A stretch of 64,000 nucleotides of DNA from an uncultured Sutterella sp. (GTDB lineage: Bacteria > Pseudomonadota > Gammaproteobacteria > Burkholderiales > Burkholderiaceae_F), in NCBI GenBank assembly GCA_900542805.1, contig UQOW01000008.1, positions 6,026-70,025 of the forward strand. The letters run 5' to 3'. Positions within the stretch are counted from its first letter, which is position 1. Each line of letters begins with the position of its first letter. Shown here in pieces: positions 26,388 to 35,259 of the stretch. The translations under genes and the position numbers were made by a program. A model generated the notes under the pieces. It saw only the letters and a program-made list of their open reading frames with translations. It searched no databases and was not told the origin of the DNA.

Positions 26388-28481
26388 ATGACCAGTTTGC
26401 TTGTTGAATTTCAGACCGAAGAGCTGCCCCCGAAGGCGCTCAAGAAGCTTTCAGCGGCGTTTGCCGAGGGTGTGTTCCGCGGGCTACGCGAAAAGCACTT
26501 TACGGGATCGGCCTCGGAGGTAACGCCCTTCGGCTCGCCGCGTCGCATGGCCGTTCTCGTGACCGATGTTGCGGCAAAGTCTCCCGATGAGCCGTTCCGT
26601 CAGAAACTTGTTCCCGTTCAGGTCGGGTTAAATTTTGACGGTCAGGCGACCCCCGCTCTCACGAAGAAGATGGCTACCCTGGAAATTTCCTGTCCCGTTT
26701 CCGAGTTATCGCACGTGACGGAAGGAAAGAACACGTATTTGTATTACGACGGTGTGCGTGCCGGAGTTCCTTTGACCGAAGGGTTGCAAAAGATTTTGGA
26801 AGAAACCGTCAAGGCACTTCCCATCCCGAAAGTGATGAATTATCAATTGGCTGACGGCGTAACGACCGTGCAGTTCGTGCGCCCGGTCAAGCACCTGACG
26901 GCCCTGTATGGGCAATCCGTTGTTCCGGTGACGCTTTTCGGCCTTTCCGCTGATCGTGTCACGTCCGGACACCGTTTTCACACCCAGGGATTAATTGCGA
27001 TTGACAGCGCCGATGACTACGAAGAAACGCTTTTTAGGAAAGGCAAAGTCATCGCGAACTATGAGCGGCGCCGTGCCGTTCTCGTGGACCTGCTTAAAAA
27101 GGAGGCGGCCAAAGACGGCGGGACGCTCATTGCCCCCGAAGTCTTAATTGACGAAACCAATTCGCTGACGGAGTGGCCTGTTATCTACACGTCGACGTTT
27201 GAAGAAAAGTACCTTGCCGTTCCCGAAGAGTGCTTGATTCTGACGATGCAGACCAATCAGAAGTATTTCCCGATGCGCGATGCCGCCGGGCGCCTGATGA
27301 ATCGCTTTTGCCTTGTTTCGCACATTGAGGCTAAGGACGGCGGCGAGGCGATTCGTTCCGGTAACGCGCGTGTCGTACGCGCTCGCCTTGCCGATGCCGA
27401 GTTCTTTTACAAGGAAGACTGCAAGGAGACTCTTGCAAGTCGCGTTGAAGGTCTTAAACACGTTGTCTATCATAACAAACTCGGCACTCAGGCCGATCGC
27501 GTCAAACGCGTGATGGAACTGGCGGCATCGGTTGCCGGAAAAATCGGCGCCGATGCGGAGAAATCCAGGCGAGCGGCGTACCTGGCTAAGGCCGATCTTC
27601 GGACCCTCATGGTAGGAGAGTTTCCGGAATTGCAGGGCATCATGGGTGAGTACTACGCGAAAAACGACAAGGAAGACCCGGAGGTTGCGCTTGCCGTTCG
27701 CGAGCATTATGCGCCGCGCTTTGCGGGCGATGCCCTCCCGAGTACGCCCGTGTCGATGGCCGTTGCCATCGCCGACAAGCTCGAAACCTTAACGGGAATG
27801 TTCGGTATCGGACTTCTGCCGACCGGCGATAAGGATCCTTTTGCGTTGCGTCGCCATGCGCTCGGTATTTTGCGCATGATTATCGAGCGCAATTTGGACT
27901 TAAGTTTGGAAGACCTCGTGAAAAGCGCCTTTGCTGTCGAGCTTTCCGTGCCCGGCGTTCAGGATGCGACCGACGCCCTCATGACGTTCTTTTTCGATCG
28001 CCTGCGAGTCATGCTTCGTGATGAAGAGTACTCGGCTCAGGAAGTCGATGCTGTTCTTGCCAAACACATTGTCAAGCCCGCCGATTTCGTGCGTCGCATC
28101 GAAGCGGTCAAGAAGTTCATGATGCTTCCGGAAGCGCAGAGTTTGTCCGATGCCAACAAGCGTATCGGAAACATCTTAAAGAAGGTCACAGGCGACATTC
28201 CCGACGCGGTTTGCGAGGGGTTACTTAAGGAGCCTGCCGAGCAGGAGCTTTATAAGGCCCTTTGCGAGCACGAACCCGTAGCACGTCTTTTGTATGAAAA
28301 CAGCGGCTACGAAGGGATGCTCGCATCGCTTACGCCCCTAAAAGTCCCTGTCGATCGCTTCTTTGCCGATGTGATGGTCAATGCCGAAGATTCGGCTGTT
28401 CGAGCCAACCGTCAGGCCCTGTTAAAGCGCCTGAATGTGCTCATGAACAGTGTGGCCGAACTCTCGCATCTGGCTAACTAG
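26388..28481 (+). CDS. glyS: Glycine-tRNA ligase beta subunit
   Basis: tRNA-binding subunit that pairs with GlyQ. It starts LLVEFQTEELPPKALKKL and contains PFGSPRRMAVLV, an HD-like central region (VGEFPELQGIMGEYYA) and a C-terminal anticodon-binding helical domain. At 697 residues it is full length. An AAGGGTGAAAAG stretch precedes the ATG. plsC begins 12 bp after the stop; the gmhB gene often found in between is not here. Confidence 0.98.
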   Translation: MTSLLVEFQTEELPPKALKKLSAAFAEGVFRGLREKHFTGSASEVTPFGSPRRMAVLVTDVAAKSPDEPFRQKLVPVQVGLNFDGQATPALTKKMATLEISCPVSELSHVTEGKNTYLYYDGVRAGVPLTEGLQKILEETVKALPIPKVMNYQLADGVTTVQFVRPVKHLTALYGQSVVPVTLFGLSADRVTSGHRFHTQGLIAIDSADDYEETLFRKGKVIANYERRRAVLVDLLKKEAAKDGGTLIAPEVLIDETNSLTEWPVIYTSTFEEKYLAVPEECLILTMQTNQKYFPMRDAAGRLMNRFCLVSHIEAKDGGEAIRSGNARVVRARLADAEFFYKEDCKETLASRVEGLKHVVYHNKLGTQADRVKRVMELAASVAGKIGADAEKSRRAAYLAKADLRTLMVGEFPELQGIMGEYYAKNDKEDPEVALAVREHYAPRFAGDALPSTPVSMAVAIADKLETLTGMFGIGLLPTGDKDPFALRRHALGILRMIIERNLDLSLEDLVKSAFAVELSVPGVQDATDALMTFFFDRLRVMLRDEEYSAQEVDAVLAKHIVKPADFVRRIEAVKKFMMLPEAQSLSDANKRIGNILKKVTGDIPDAVCEGLLKEPAEQELYKALCEHEPVARLLYENSGYEGMLASLTPLKVPVDRFFADVMVNAEDSAVRANRQALLKRLNVLMNSVAELSHLAN

Positions 28482-28493
28482 AGGCATTGTCGT

Positions 28494-29243
28494 ATGCGCC
28501 TTTTGCGTTCGCTTCTTTATTACGCGCTTCTACTGATTGCGGTCGTTCCCGTCGGCATCGGTTGTCTTTTCACGTGGCCCGTAACGAGCACCAAGTGGCG
28601 CTACGACGTTTTCGAGCGGCCTTACATGCGCTTTGCCGTGCAGTGCGCACGGGTCATTTGCGGCTTGGATTTTGAGGTACGGGGACTTGATAACGTTCCC
28701 GCGACCGGCGAGCGCGTCGTGATTTTTTGCAAGCACCAATCGGCTTGGGAAACGCTTTTTCTTCCGGCGTACATTCCCGGGTACATTGCCTATGTGTACA
28801 AGGAGTCGTTGCACTGGATTCCGTTTTTCGGCTGGGCAGCCAAGTCCATGAAAATGATTCCGATTGACCGCAAAAACGGTCGACTTGCCTTCGAGCAGAT
28901 TATGCGCGCAGGTGCACGCCTTTTAAATGCCGGTTGGTGGATCGGCATTTTCCCGGAAGGCACGCGTGTAGCGCCCGGGGCGGAAAGTACCTTTAAGACG
29001 GGCGGTGCTCGATTTGCCGTTCGTCAAAAGGCGCGCGTGCTTCCGATTGCTGTCAATTCCGGCGAATTCTGGGCTAAAAACGCCCTGGAAAAGACGCCGG
29101 GTAAAATTATCGTTTCCATCGGTCCGGCCATCGATACGCAGGATAGAGACTTTAACGAAGTCAATCACCTGGCGAGCGCTTGGATTGAAGAAGAAGTGCG
29201 CCGTATCGGAAACCCTCGGTTCTATGACGCATCCGGCACCTGA
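28494..29243 (+). CDS. plsC: 1-Acyl-sn-glycerol-3-phosphate acyltransferase
   Basis: Inner-membrane acyltransferase making phosphatidic acid. An N-terminal membrane helix (about residues 7-28) is followed by the acceptor motif KHQSAWET, in place of the usual NHxxxxD but as often seen in proteobacterial PlsC, and by the FPEGTR motif. Length is 249. It lies 12 bp after glyS, and the next gene overlaps its last 20 bp. Confidence 0.92.
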   Translation: MRLLRSLLYYALLLIAVVPVGIGCLFTWPVTSTKWRYDVFERPYMRFAVQCARVICGLDFEVRGLDNVPATGERVVIFCKHQSAWETLFLPAYIPGYIAYVYKESLHWIPFFGWAAKSMKMIPIDRKNGRLAFEQIMRAGARLLNAGWWIGIFPEGTRVAPGAESTFKTGGARFAVRQKARVLPIAVNSGEFWAKNALEKTPGKIIVSIGPAIDTQDRDFNEVNHLASAWIEEEVRRIGNPRFYDASGT

Positions 29244-30018
29244 GCAACTCTCGCTTTTTGACGCGACCGACAACAAGGCTCCGTCGACACCTTCTTCCCG
29301 AAGCGAAGGCAACGCGCTACTGACGCTTACGCCTCAAATTCCTTATGTCCTCAAGCGCGTGCGACGTCGCTCGATCGGGCTACGCATCGGACCGGCAGGC
29401 TTAGAAGTCTCGGCTCCGCGCTATGTCAGTCAGACGGAAATCGACCGCATCGTGACCCAAAAGCGCGGTTGGATTGAAAAGAAACTTGCTGAGCGCGCCG
29501 CATGGCGTGAACGGGAAGGCATCGGTGCGATGCGCTTTGAAAACGGAGGTCTGATTCCGTATCGCGGCTCGCGCCTTAGCCTAAGCGTGCTCGGAGTGCC
29601 TAAGACGGGACTACTTACCGACGGAAAGACCTTGGCCCTCGCACTTCCCCCGACAGCCGAATCAAGTCGCATTCGCGAGGCCGCACTGGCGTGGCTTGTC
29701 AGTCAGGCTCAAAACGTCATCGGCGAGCGCATGAGGTATTGGATCGCCAAAACGGGCCTTACGCCGCGCTCCTGGCGCCTTTCGAATACACACGCGAGGT
29801 GGGGAAGTTGCTCAGTAGATCGCTCGATTCGCCTGTGTTGGCGCCTGATTTTCTTTCCCGATGATGTGATCGATTACGTTGTCGTGCATGAACTCACGCA
29901 CATCAAACACATGGACCACTCGACTCGGTTTTGGCAAGACGTGCAAGAAGTTCTTCCCGACTATGTGCATTCTCGTGAAAAATTACTCGGAGTTCCGGCC
30001 GGCGAATTGGAGTTCTGA
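29224..30018 (+). CDS. YgjP-like zinc metallopeptidase family (M48-related)
   Basis: 264-residue protein of the YgjP/WLM-type family (DUF45). Signatures are VSAPRYVSQTEIDRIV, the RWGSCS motif and the zinc-binding HELTHIKHMDHSTRFW (HExxH-like HELTH plus downstream His). The substrate is unknown. The ATG at 29224 overlaps plsC by 20 bp; the frame upstream lies inside plsC and does not resemble the family. It is probably cytoplasmic since no signal is seen. Confidence 0.88.
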   Translation: MTHPAPEQLSLFDATDNKAPSTPSSRSEGNALLTLTPQIPYVLKRVRRRSIGLRIGPAGLEVSAPRYVSQTEIDRIVTQKRGWIEKKLAERAAWREREGIGAMRFENGGLIPYRGSRLSLSVLGVPKTGLLTDGKTLALALPPTAESSRIREAALAWLVSQAQNVIGERMRYWIAKTGLTPRSWRLSNTHARWGSCSVDRSIRLCWRLIFFPDDVIDYVVVHELTHIKHMDHSTRFWQDVQEVLPDYVHSREKLLGVPAGELEF

Positions 30019-30086
30019 CAGGGAAGTCAAAGGTAAATTCACTGATTTAAAAGAAGAAATTTTATTTATTCCCGGATTCGCCGAGC

Positions 30087-30132
30087 TGGGCAGAATGTGG
30101 TAGAGTTCGGTAGAAAAGTGGGAAAAAGTGGT
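30087..30132 (+). promoter_or_regulatory. Probable MraZ-binding repeat array
   Basis: TGGC (30087), TGGT (30098), CGGT (30108), TGGG (30119) and TGGT (30129) recur every 10-11 bp just upstream of mraZ. MraZ proteins bind TGGG-type direct repeats spaced about 10 bp apart in front of their own operon. The repeat period is seen directly; the function is inferred. Confidence 0.6.
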
Positions 30133-30177
30133 TTCCCTTCGTATCGTTTGCCTTTAATCCGCACAGAGGAATCGGAC

Positions 30178-30597
30178 GTGTTCCAAGGAACATCGTTACT
30201 GACGCTTGATTCTCGCGGCCGTATCGGAATCCCCGCACGGCACCGCGAGGCTTTCAAGGTTTCCGATGTGACGCTGACGCGCCACCCGGACGGCTGTGTG
30301 CTGTTGTATCCGAGAGCGCTTTGGGAAGAAAAAAAAGCAGCTCTAACGGCCTTGCCGTACGCCTCGCGTGTCTTTCAAAGAATCGTTCTCGGTAGTGCTG
30401 TCGATCTTCAAATCGATGCCGTCGGTCGTATTTTGATTCCAAGTGAGTTAAGAACTCTGTGTGCATTAACGCGCAAGGTCGCACTTGTGGGCTTAGGCGA
30501 CCACTTGGAAATTTGGGATAGCACGCGTCTTTTGGAACAAGAAAAGAGCGGGCTTGAAAAAGGATTCGGCGAGGCCGCCGAAAGCTTTCGATTTTAG
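30178..30597 (+). CDS. mraZ: Transcriptional regulator MraZ
   Basis: DNA-binding regulator of the division/cell wall cluster, with two AbrB-like domains each holding a DxxGR motif (TLDSRGRIGIPARHR and QIDAVGRILIPSELR). The GTG at 30178 (FQGTSLLTLDSRGRI) is the family start and has AGAGGA 7 bp upstream; the frame continues 27 codons further, but that part covers the repeat operator. Length 139. The operator-like repeats upstream suggest autoregulation of the whole cluster. Confidence 0.95.
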   Translation: MFQGTSLLTLDSRGRIGIPARHREAFKVSDVTLTRHPDGCVLLYPRALWEEKKAALTALPYASRVFQRIVLGSAVDLQIDAVGRILIPSELRTLCALTRKVALVGLGDHLEIWDSTRLLEQEKSGLEKGFGEAAESFRF

Positions 30598-30606
30598 GGG
30601 GTGATG

Positions 30607-31587
30607 ATGAGCGTTTTAAGCGACTCACAGGGACCCCTGACACACGTACCCGTTTTGGCTCGTGACGTTCCGGCGGCTCTTATCGGCAATCGTGACGGCC
30701 TTTATGTCGATGCCACATTCGGCCGGGGCGGTCATACACGGCTCCTGTTAAATGCATTAAGTCCGAAGGCCCGTCTTTTTGCCTTAGATCGCGACAAGGA
30801 GGCCGTGGCGTATGCTCAAAACGTGGTCGACCCCCGTTTTACGATGATTGCCTCGCCCTTTTCCCGCATGAAAGAGGTCCTCTCTTCCTACGGAATTGAA
30901 AAAGTCGACGGCATTTTGATGGATTTGGGCATCAGTAGTCCGCAAATCGACGATCCGAGACGCGGATTTTCATTTCGCGCCGACGGACCTTTGGATATGC
31001 GCATGGATCAGGGGACAGGACCGACGGCCTCCGAGTGGCTTATGGCCGCAGATGAATCGCGCATCCAAACCGTGTTACGTGAGTACGGCGAAGAGCGGTA
31101 TGCCAAAGCCATTGCCAAAGCGATTGTCAAAGCGCAAGAAACCGGACCGATTCGCACGACGGCTTCCCTTGCTCGCCTTGTGGAAAAGACCATCCCGAGA
31201 AGTCTGCGTGACGGGGCTCAGCACCCGGCCACACGCACGTTTCAGGCCATTCGAATTGCCGTAAACGATGAGTTCGGCGAGCTGCGGTGTGCTTTAAATG
31301 CCGCCGGAAGCTTGCTCGCTCCGGGTGGTCGCTTGGTGGTCATTGCGTTTCACTCGCTCGAGGACCGAATCGTCAAGCGTTTTTTTGCGTCCGGCCTACA
31401 CCCGCAAGTCGATCCTCGTCTGGTGCTTCCGGAGTGTGATCTTCCGCCTCCTCTATGGAGGGCGTGCAAGCGAATTTTTCCCGGTCGTGAGGAAATTCAA
31501 GAAAATGCGCGCTCCCGTAGTGCCGTCTTGCGGGTAGCAACGCGCACCGAGGAATCTTGGCGCGAGGGAGAAGGCCATGCGCTTTAG
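30607..31587 (+). CDS. rsmH: 16S rRNA (cytosine1402-N4)-methyltransferase
   Basis: SAM-dependent methyltransferase (also called MraW) acting on C1402 in the ribosomal P site. THVPVLARDVPAAL, the DATFGRGGHTRLLL SAM site, GILMDLGISSPQIDDP and the VVIAFHSLEDRIVK motif are diagnostic. Two ATGs (30604, 30607) follow AGGGGG; the second has the better spacing. Length 326. ftsL begins inside its last codons. Confidence 0.96.
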   Translation: MSVLSDSQGPLTHVPVLARDVPAALIGNRDGLYVDATFGRGGHTRLLLNALSPKARLFALDRDKEAVAYAQNVVDPRFTMIASPFSRMKEVLSSYGIEKVDGILMDLGISSPQIDDPRRGFSFRADGPLDMRMDQGTGPTASEWLMAADESRIQTVLREYGEERYAKAIAKAIVKAQETGPIRTTASLARLVEKTIPRSLRDGAQHPATRTFQAIRIAVNDEFGELRCALNAAGSLLAPGGRLVVIAFHSLEDRIVKRFFASGLHPQVDPRLVLPECDLPPPLWRACKRIFPGREEIQENARSRSAVLRVATRTEESWREGEGHAL

Positions 31588-31912
31588 CCTCACGCAAATA
31601 TCCGATCGCGTTTTGACCGTCGTTACGGTGGCAAGCGGCTTTGTTCTCCTTTTTAGTTGCTTTGCGCTTGTTCGGATGCAATACGAAGTGCGCACGCTTA
31701 CGGCGGAAAAAGAGCGGGCCGAGCGTGTGCATCACGCCCTTACGGATGAGGCCAGTCAATTGGCTCTCGATCTTTCGAAAGCTGCCCTGCCCAAATACGT
31801 CATCGCACGAGCCGGAGATCTCGGATACGTGAATGCCGACGTCACCAATACGGTCATGATTCAGGTTCCCGCCTCCAAACTCGGTCACATTCGCCTTGAG
31901 GTGCACAAATGA
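31577..31912 (+). CDS. ftsL: Cell division protein FtsL
   Basis: Small bitopic inner-membrane divisome protein that links FtsB/FtsQ with FtsWI. A cytoplasmic tip of about 15 residues is followed by one membrane helix (about 16-35, VVTVASGFVLLFSCFALV) and a periplasmic coiled coil (YEVRTLTAEKERAERVHH). Length 111. Identity rests on topology and on the position between rsmH and ftsI; both ends overlap neighbours (11 bp with rsmH, 4 bp with ftsI). Confidence 0.93.
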   Translation: MRFSLTQISDRVLTVVTVASGFVLLFSCFALVRMQYEVRTLTAEKERAERVHHALTDEASQLALDLSKAALPKYVIARAGDLGYVNADVTNTVMIQVPASKLGHIRLEVHK

Positions 31913-33741
31913 AACGCGTGGACCTAACGTGGATATGGCATAAAGTTCACGCGAAGGCGCTTGCAATCTTGCGCGCTGACAGCACGCCGCGTCGCAATGA
32001 AAGCTCGGGTATCGATTCGATGCTCGGCGTACAGATTTCTCCGAAACGCAGCCGGCAACTCTTTTGCCTGATGACGGCGGTCTTCGGAATCGTGATGTGT
32101 CGGGCGGCCTACTTGCAGTGCGGGATTCAAACCGAGTTTTTGCAAAAGAAAGGCGAGGAGCGCTACGCACGCACGATTTCCGTTCCGGCGCAACGCGGAC
32201 GGATTCTCGACCGAAACGGCGTTGTTCTTGCCAGTTCGATTCCGGCCAAAAGTATTTGGGCGATTCCCTTCGAGACACTCGGAGCCGACAAGGGGCAGTT
32301 AAAGGAATTGGCATCGCTCCTTGAGGTGCCGACATCGACCCTTTTAGGTAAGCTCACAAGCAAAAAAGAAAGCACCTTCGTGTACCTGGCCCGAAAGGTT
32401 GACTTAGAAACCGCGCAAAAGATTGCTGACCTGCGCATTCCGGGCGTTTATGATGAAGACGAAGCCAAGCGCAACTACCCGGACGGCGAGGTCTCGGCGC
32501 ATGTCGTGGGCTACACCGATACCGATAATCACGGGCGAGAGGGCGTAGAGCTTGCGTGTGAAGAGACACTTTCCGGCCAAAAAGGCATGCGTTATGTGAT
32601 TCGCGATCGCTTGGGACAGCGTATCGACAGCGCTTGGCTTAAAGAGGCCACACGCGGACGCGACGTGGTGCTTTCGATTGATTCGCGCTTGCAATACATC
32701 GCCTACAAGGCTGTGCGCCGCGCCGTGGAAGATGCCCGCGCCAAGGCCGGGGCTGTTGTTGTGGCCGATGTGCACACGGGCGAAATCCTGGCGATGAATA
32801 ACTGGCCGACTTATGACCCTAACCAGCGCAAGGATCTTCGGATTGAAAACGTGCGTAACCGGGTTTTGACCGACATGTTCGAGCCCGGGAGCACGATGAA
32901 GCCTTTTGCGATTGCCAAGGCCTTGGACCTGGGGATTGTTCGCCCCGATACGCTGGTGGAAACGGGTCCCGGGATTTTGAATATCGGCGATAGGAGTATT
33001 TCCGATACCCACAACTACGGCATGCTGACCGTGAGCCAAATCGTTTCGAAGTCATCCAATATCGGCACCTGCAAGATTGCTCTGGAAATTAATAGCGAAG
33101 ACTTGTGGGCTACGTACGATGCCTTGGGGTTCGGTAAGGTTCCCAATGTGCATTTCCCCGGTGCGATTCGCGGAAAGCTTCGCCGCGGCAATCTGTGGCG
33201 CCCTGTGGAAAAAGCCACGATTTCGTACGGCTACGGGATTTCGGTCTCGCTTATGCAGCTTGTGCGGGCCTACACGGCCTTGGCGCGTAACGGAGACGTG
33301 ATTGATTTGACTTTTAAAAAGAGTCCGCGAGAAGCCGTCGGTCAGCAGGTTTTCCGTCCGGAAGTGGCGCGTCAAATGCGGACCATGATGAGTAACACGG
33401 TTTTACAAGGCGGCACGGCTCAGCGTGTTAACGTGCAGGGCTACACGGTAGCCGGTAAGACCGGTACGGCCAATAAATTACGCGACGGCAAATACGTTGA
33501 TAAGCTCGCGGTCGGAAGCTTTATCGGTATGGCTCCGGCGAGTCACCCGCGCCTTATTGTTGCCGTTATGATCGATGAGCCGACACGCGGGAGCTATTTC
33601 GGCGGCACGGTTGCGGCGCCCGTCTTTAACGAAGTGATGGCCGGGGCGTTGCGCCTGATCGGTGTCAATCCCGATGCGCCGGACTACGTGGCGGGGCCCG
33701 GAATCTCAATTCGGGGTATTCGGCATGAAGGAAGTTTTTAA
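31909..33741 (+). CDS. ftsI: Peptidoglycan D,D-transpeptidase FtsI (PBP3)
   Basis: Class B penicillin-binding protein cross-linking septal peptidoglycan with FtsW. A short cytoplasmic tail and membrane helix (about 50-67) precede the pedestal (RGRILDRNGVVLASS). The transpeptidase domain has the catalytic SxxK in EPGSTMKPF, SxN in SKSSN and KTGT in AGKTGTAN. Length 610. The start overlaps the ftsL stop (ATGA-type coupling). Confidence 0.97.
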   Translation: MKRVDLTWIWHKVHAKALAILRADSTPRRNESSGIDSMLGVQISPKRSRQLFCLMTAVFGIVMCRAAYLQCGIQTEFLQKKGEERYARTISVPAQRGRILDRNGVVLASSIPAKSIWAIPFETLGADKGQLKELASLLEVPTSTLLGKLTSKKESTFVYLARKVDLETAQKIADLRIPGVYDEDEAKRNYPDGEVSAHVVGYTDTDNHGREGVELACEETLSGQKGMRYVIRDRLGQRIDSAWLKEATRGRDVVLSIDSRLQYIAYKAVRRAVEDARAKAGAVVVADVHTGEILAMNNWPTYDPNQRKDLRIENVRNRVLTDMFEPGSTMKPFAIAKALDLGIVRPDTLVETGPGILNIGDRSISDTHNYGMLTVSQIVSKSSNIGTCKIALEINSEDLWATYDALGFGKVPNVHFPGAIRGKLRRGNLWRPVEKATISYGYGISVSLMQLVRAYTALARNGDVIDLTFKKSPREAVGQQVFRPEVARQMRTMMSNTVLQGGTAQRVNVQGYTVAGKTGTANKLRDGKYVDKLAVGSFIGMAPASHPRLIVAVMIDEPTRGSYFGGTVAAPVFNEVMAGALRLIGVNPDAPDYVAGPGISIRGIRHEGSF

Positions 33742-35251
33742 AGAACGATCGGCGGTCGCTCACTGGCTCCACGCACGATGCGGTGCAGGAGCTCATTTGC
33801 GGATTGATTCTCGCGATGTCGCCTCAGGCGACGTTTTTGTTGCGTTAAAAGGCGAAAAGACCGACGGACTACGGTTTGTGCCTGTAGCCGCCGCGCTCGG
33901 GGCCCGTGCGGTTTTAACCGAAGAGCGCAAACGGCCTCTTGCTCCGAGTGAAATCGAAGTGCTTGAGGTCAAAGATCTTCGAAGCCGCTTAGGGACGATT
34001 GCCTCGGACTTTTACCGCAATCCGTCAGCCTCTCTTTACGGAACGGCCGTTACGGGAACAAACGGAAAGACGAGTATCAGCCATTGGTGTGCGGCGCTTT
34101 TAACAAAGCTTTCGATGCCGTGCGCAGCCATCGGGACCATCGGAACGTTTTTCCTCGGGTCGTCCTTTAAGGCGCCAGCCTTAACAACGCCCGATGCCGT
34201 GAGTACTCAAGGGCTCTTGTATGACTTAAAGGAAGCGGGTGCTAAGGCCTTTGCGATTGAAGCGAGTTCCATCGGTCTTGTGCGGGGGCGCCTTTCGGGG
34301 GTGTCTTTTAAGACGGCGGTCTTTACGAACTTAACGCGCGATCACTTGGATTACCACAAGACCTTTGAGGCGTACGGGAAGGCCAAGGCAATTCTTTTTG
34401 ATTGGCCGGAGCTTAAAAATGCCGTCATCAATCTCGATGATGCCTTCGGCAGATGTCTTGCGAAAAAAACGTGCGAGAGATCTGTTACGACAGTCGGTTA
34501 TTTCATCGAGGGCGTCACACCGGAAGCGGACCTTACAGAGCTACCCGTCAAGCGCCTTGCGGCGCGATGCGTTCGTTCGAGCGAATCGGGCATGTGTTTT
34601 GAAGTGCTCTGGGACGGAAAAACCTATGAGTTGCACGCTAAAGTTCTCGGGCTATTTAATGTCTATAACCTACTGGCGGTTGCGGGGGTTGCTCTGACAG
34701 CCGGATTTGCTCCCGAAGCGGTTTTTGAAAACTTGGCCCAATTGCGTCCCCCGGCCGGGCGCCTACAGGTCTTTTCTCGTCCGGGGATGCCGCTTGCCGT
34801 TGTCGATTACTGCCACACACCCGATGCGATTGAAAAAGCCTTAGCCGCTCTTCGCCCGACGGCGCGCGAGCGGGGCGGACGTCTGTGGATTCTTGTCGGG
34901 GCCGGCGGTGATCGCGATCACGGCAAACGCCCGGAGATGGGAAGAGTTGCCGAACAAAATGCCGACTGCGTGGTGGTCACAAGTGACAATCCGCGTTCGG
35001 AGAATCCGGCGCAAATTGCCTCTGATGTGTGTGCGGGCATGAAAAATCCGGCGCCCGTCGTGATTCTCAATCGCCGTGAAGCGATTATCGAGACCTTTTG
35101 TAAGGCGTTACCCGAGGACATTATCCTTGTTGCCGGTAAGGGGCACGAGGACTATCAGGAAATTGCCGGTGTCCGGCACCACTTTAGCGACGCTGAAACG
35201 GTCCGGGAAGCAGCCAATGAGCGTTTCGTTCGAGAAAAGTTAACGTCATAG
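33725..35251 (+). CDS. murE: UDP-MurNAc-tripeptide ligase MurE (meso-DAP adding)
   Basis: Adds the third amino acid to the peptidoglycan stem in the cytoplasm. The P-loop GTNGKTSISHW and the DSRDVASGDVFVAL N-terminal motif are present. The DNPR motif in TSDNPRSENPAQIA is the signature of meso-diaminopimelate specificity, as expected for a Gram-negative. The ATG at 33725 overlaps ftsI by 17 bp; the frame open from 33662 lies in ftsI. Length 508. Confidence 0.96.
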   Translation: MKEVFKERSAVAHWLHARCGAGAHLRIDSRDVASGDVFVALKGEKTDGLRFVPVAAALGARAVLTEERKRPLAPSEIEVLEVKDLRSRLGTIASDFYRNPSASLYGTAVTGTNGKTSISHWCAALLTKLSMPCAAIGTIGTFFLGSSFKAPALTTPDAVSTQGLLYDLKEAGAKAFAIEASSIGLVRGRLSGVSFKTAVFTNLTRDHLDYHKTFEAYGKAKAILFDWPELKNAVINLDDAFGRCLAKKTCERSVTTVGYFIEGVTPEADLTELPVKRLAARCVRSSESGMCFEVLWDGKTYELHAKVLGLFNVYNLLAVAGVALTAGFAPEAVFENLAQLRPPAGRLQVFSRPGMPLAVVDYCHTPDAIEKALAALRPTARERGGRLWILVGAGGDRDHGKRPEMGRVAEQNADCVVVTSDNPRSENPAQIASDVCAGMKNPAPVVILNRREAIIETFCKALPEDIILVAGKGHEDYQEIAGVRHHFSDAETVREAANERFVREKLTS

Positions 35252-35259
35252 AAGAAGCC

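Noticed and set aside
31373..32335. 320-residue antisense frame across rsmH, ftsL and ftsI
   Set aside because: Arg/Ser/Pro-rich shadow of three well-conserved genes.
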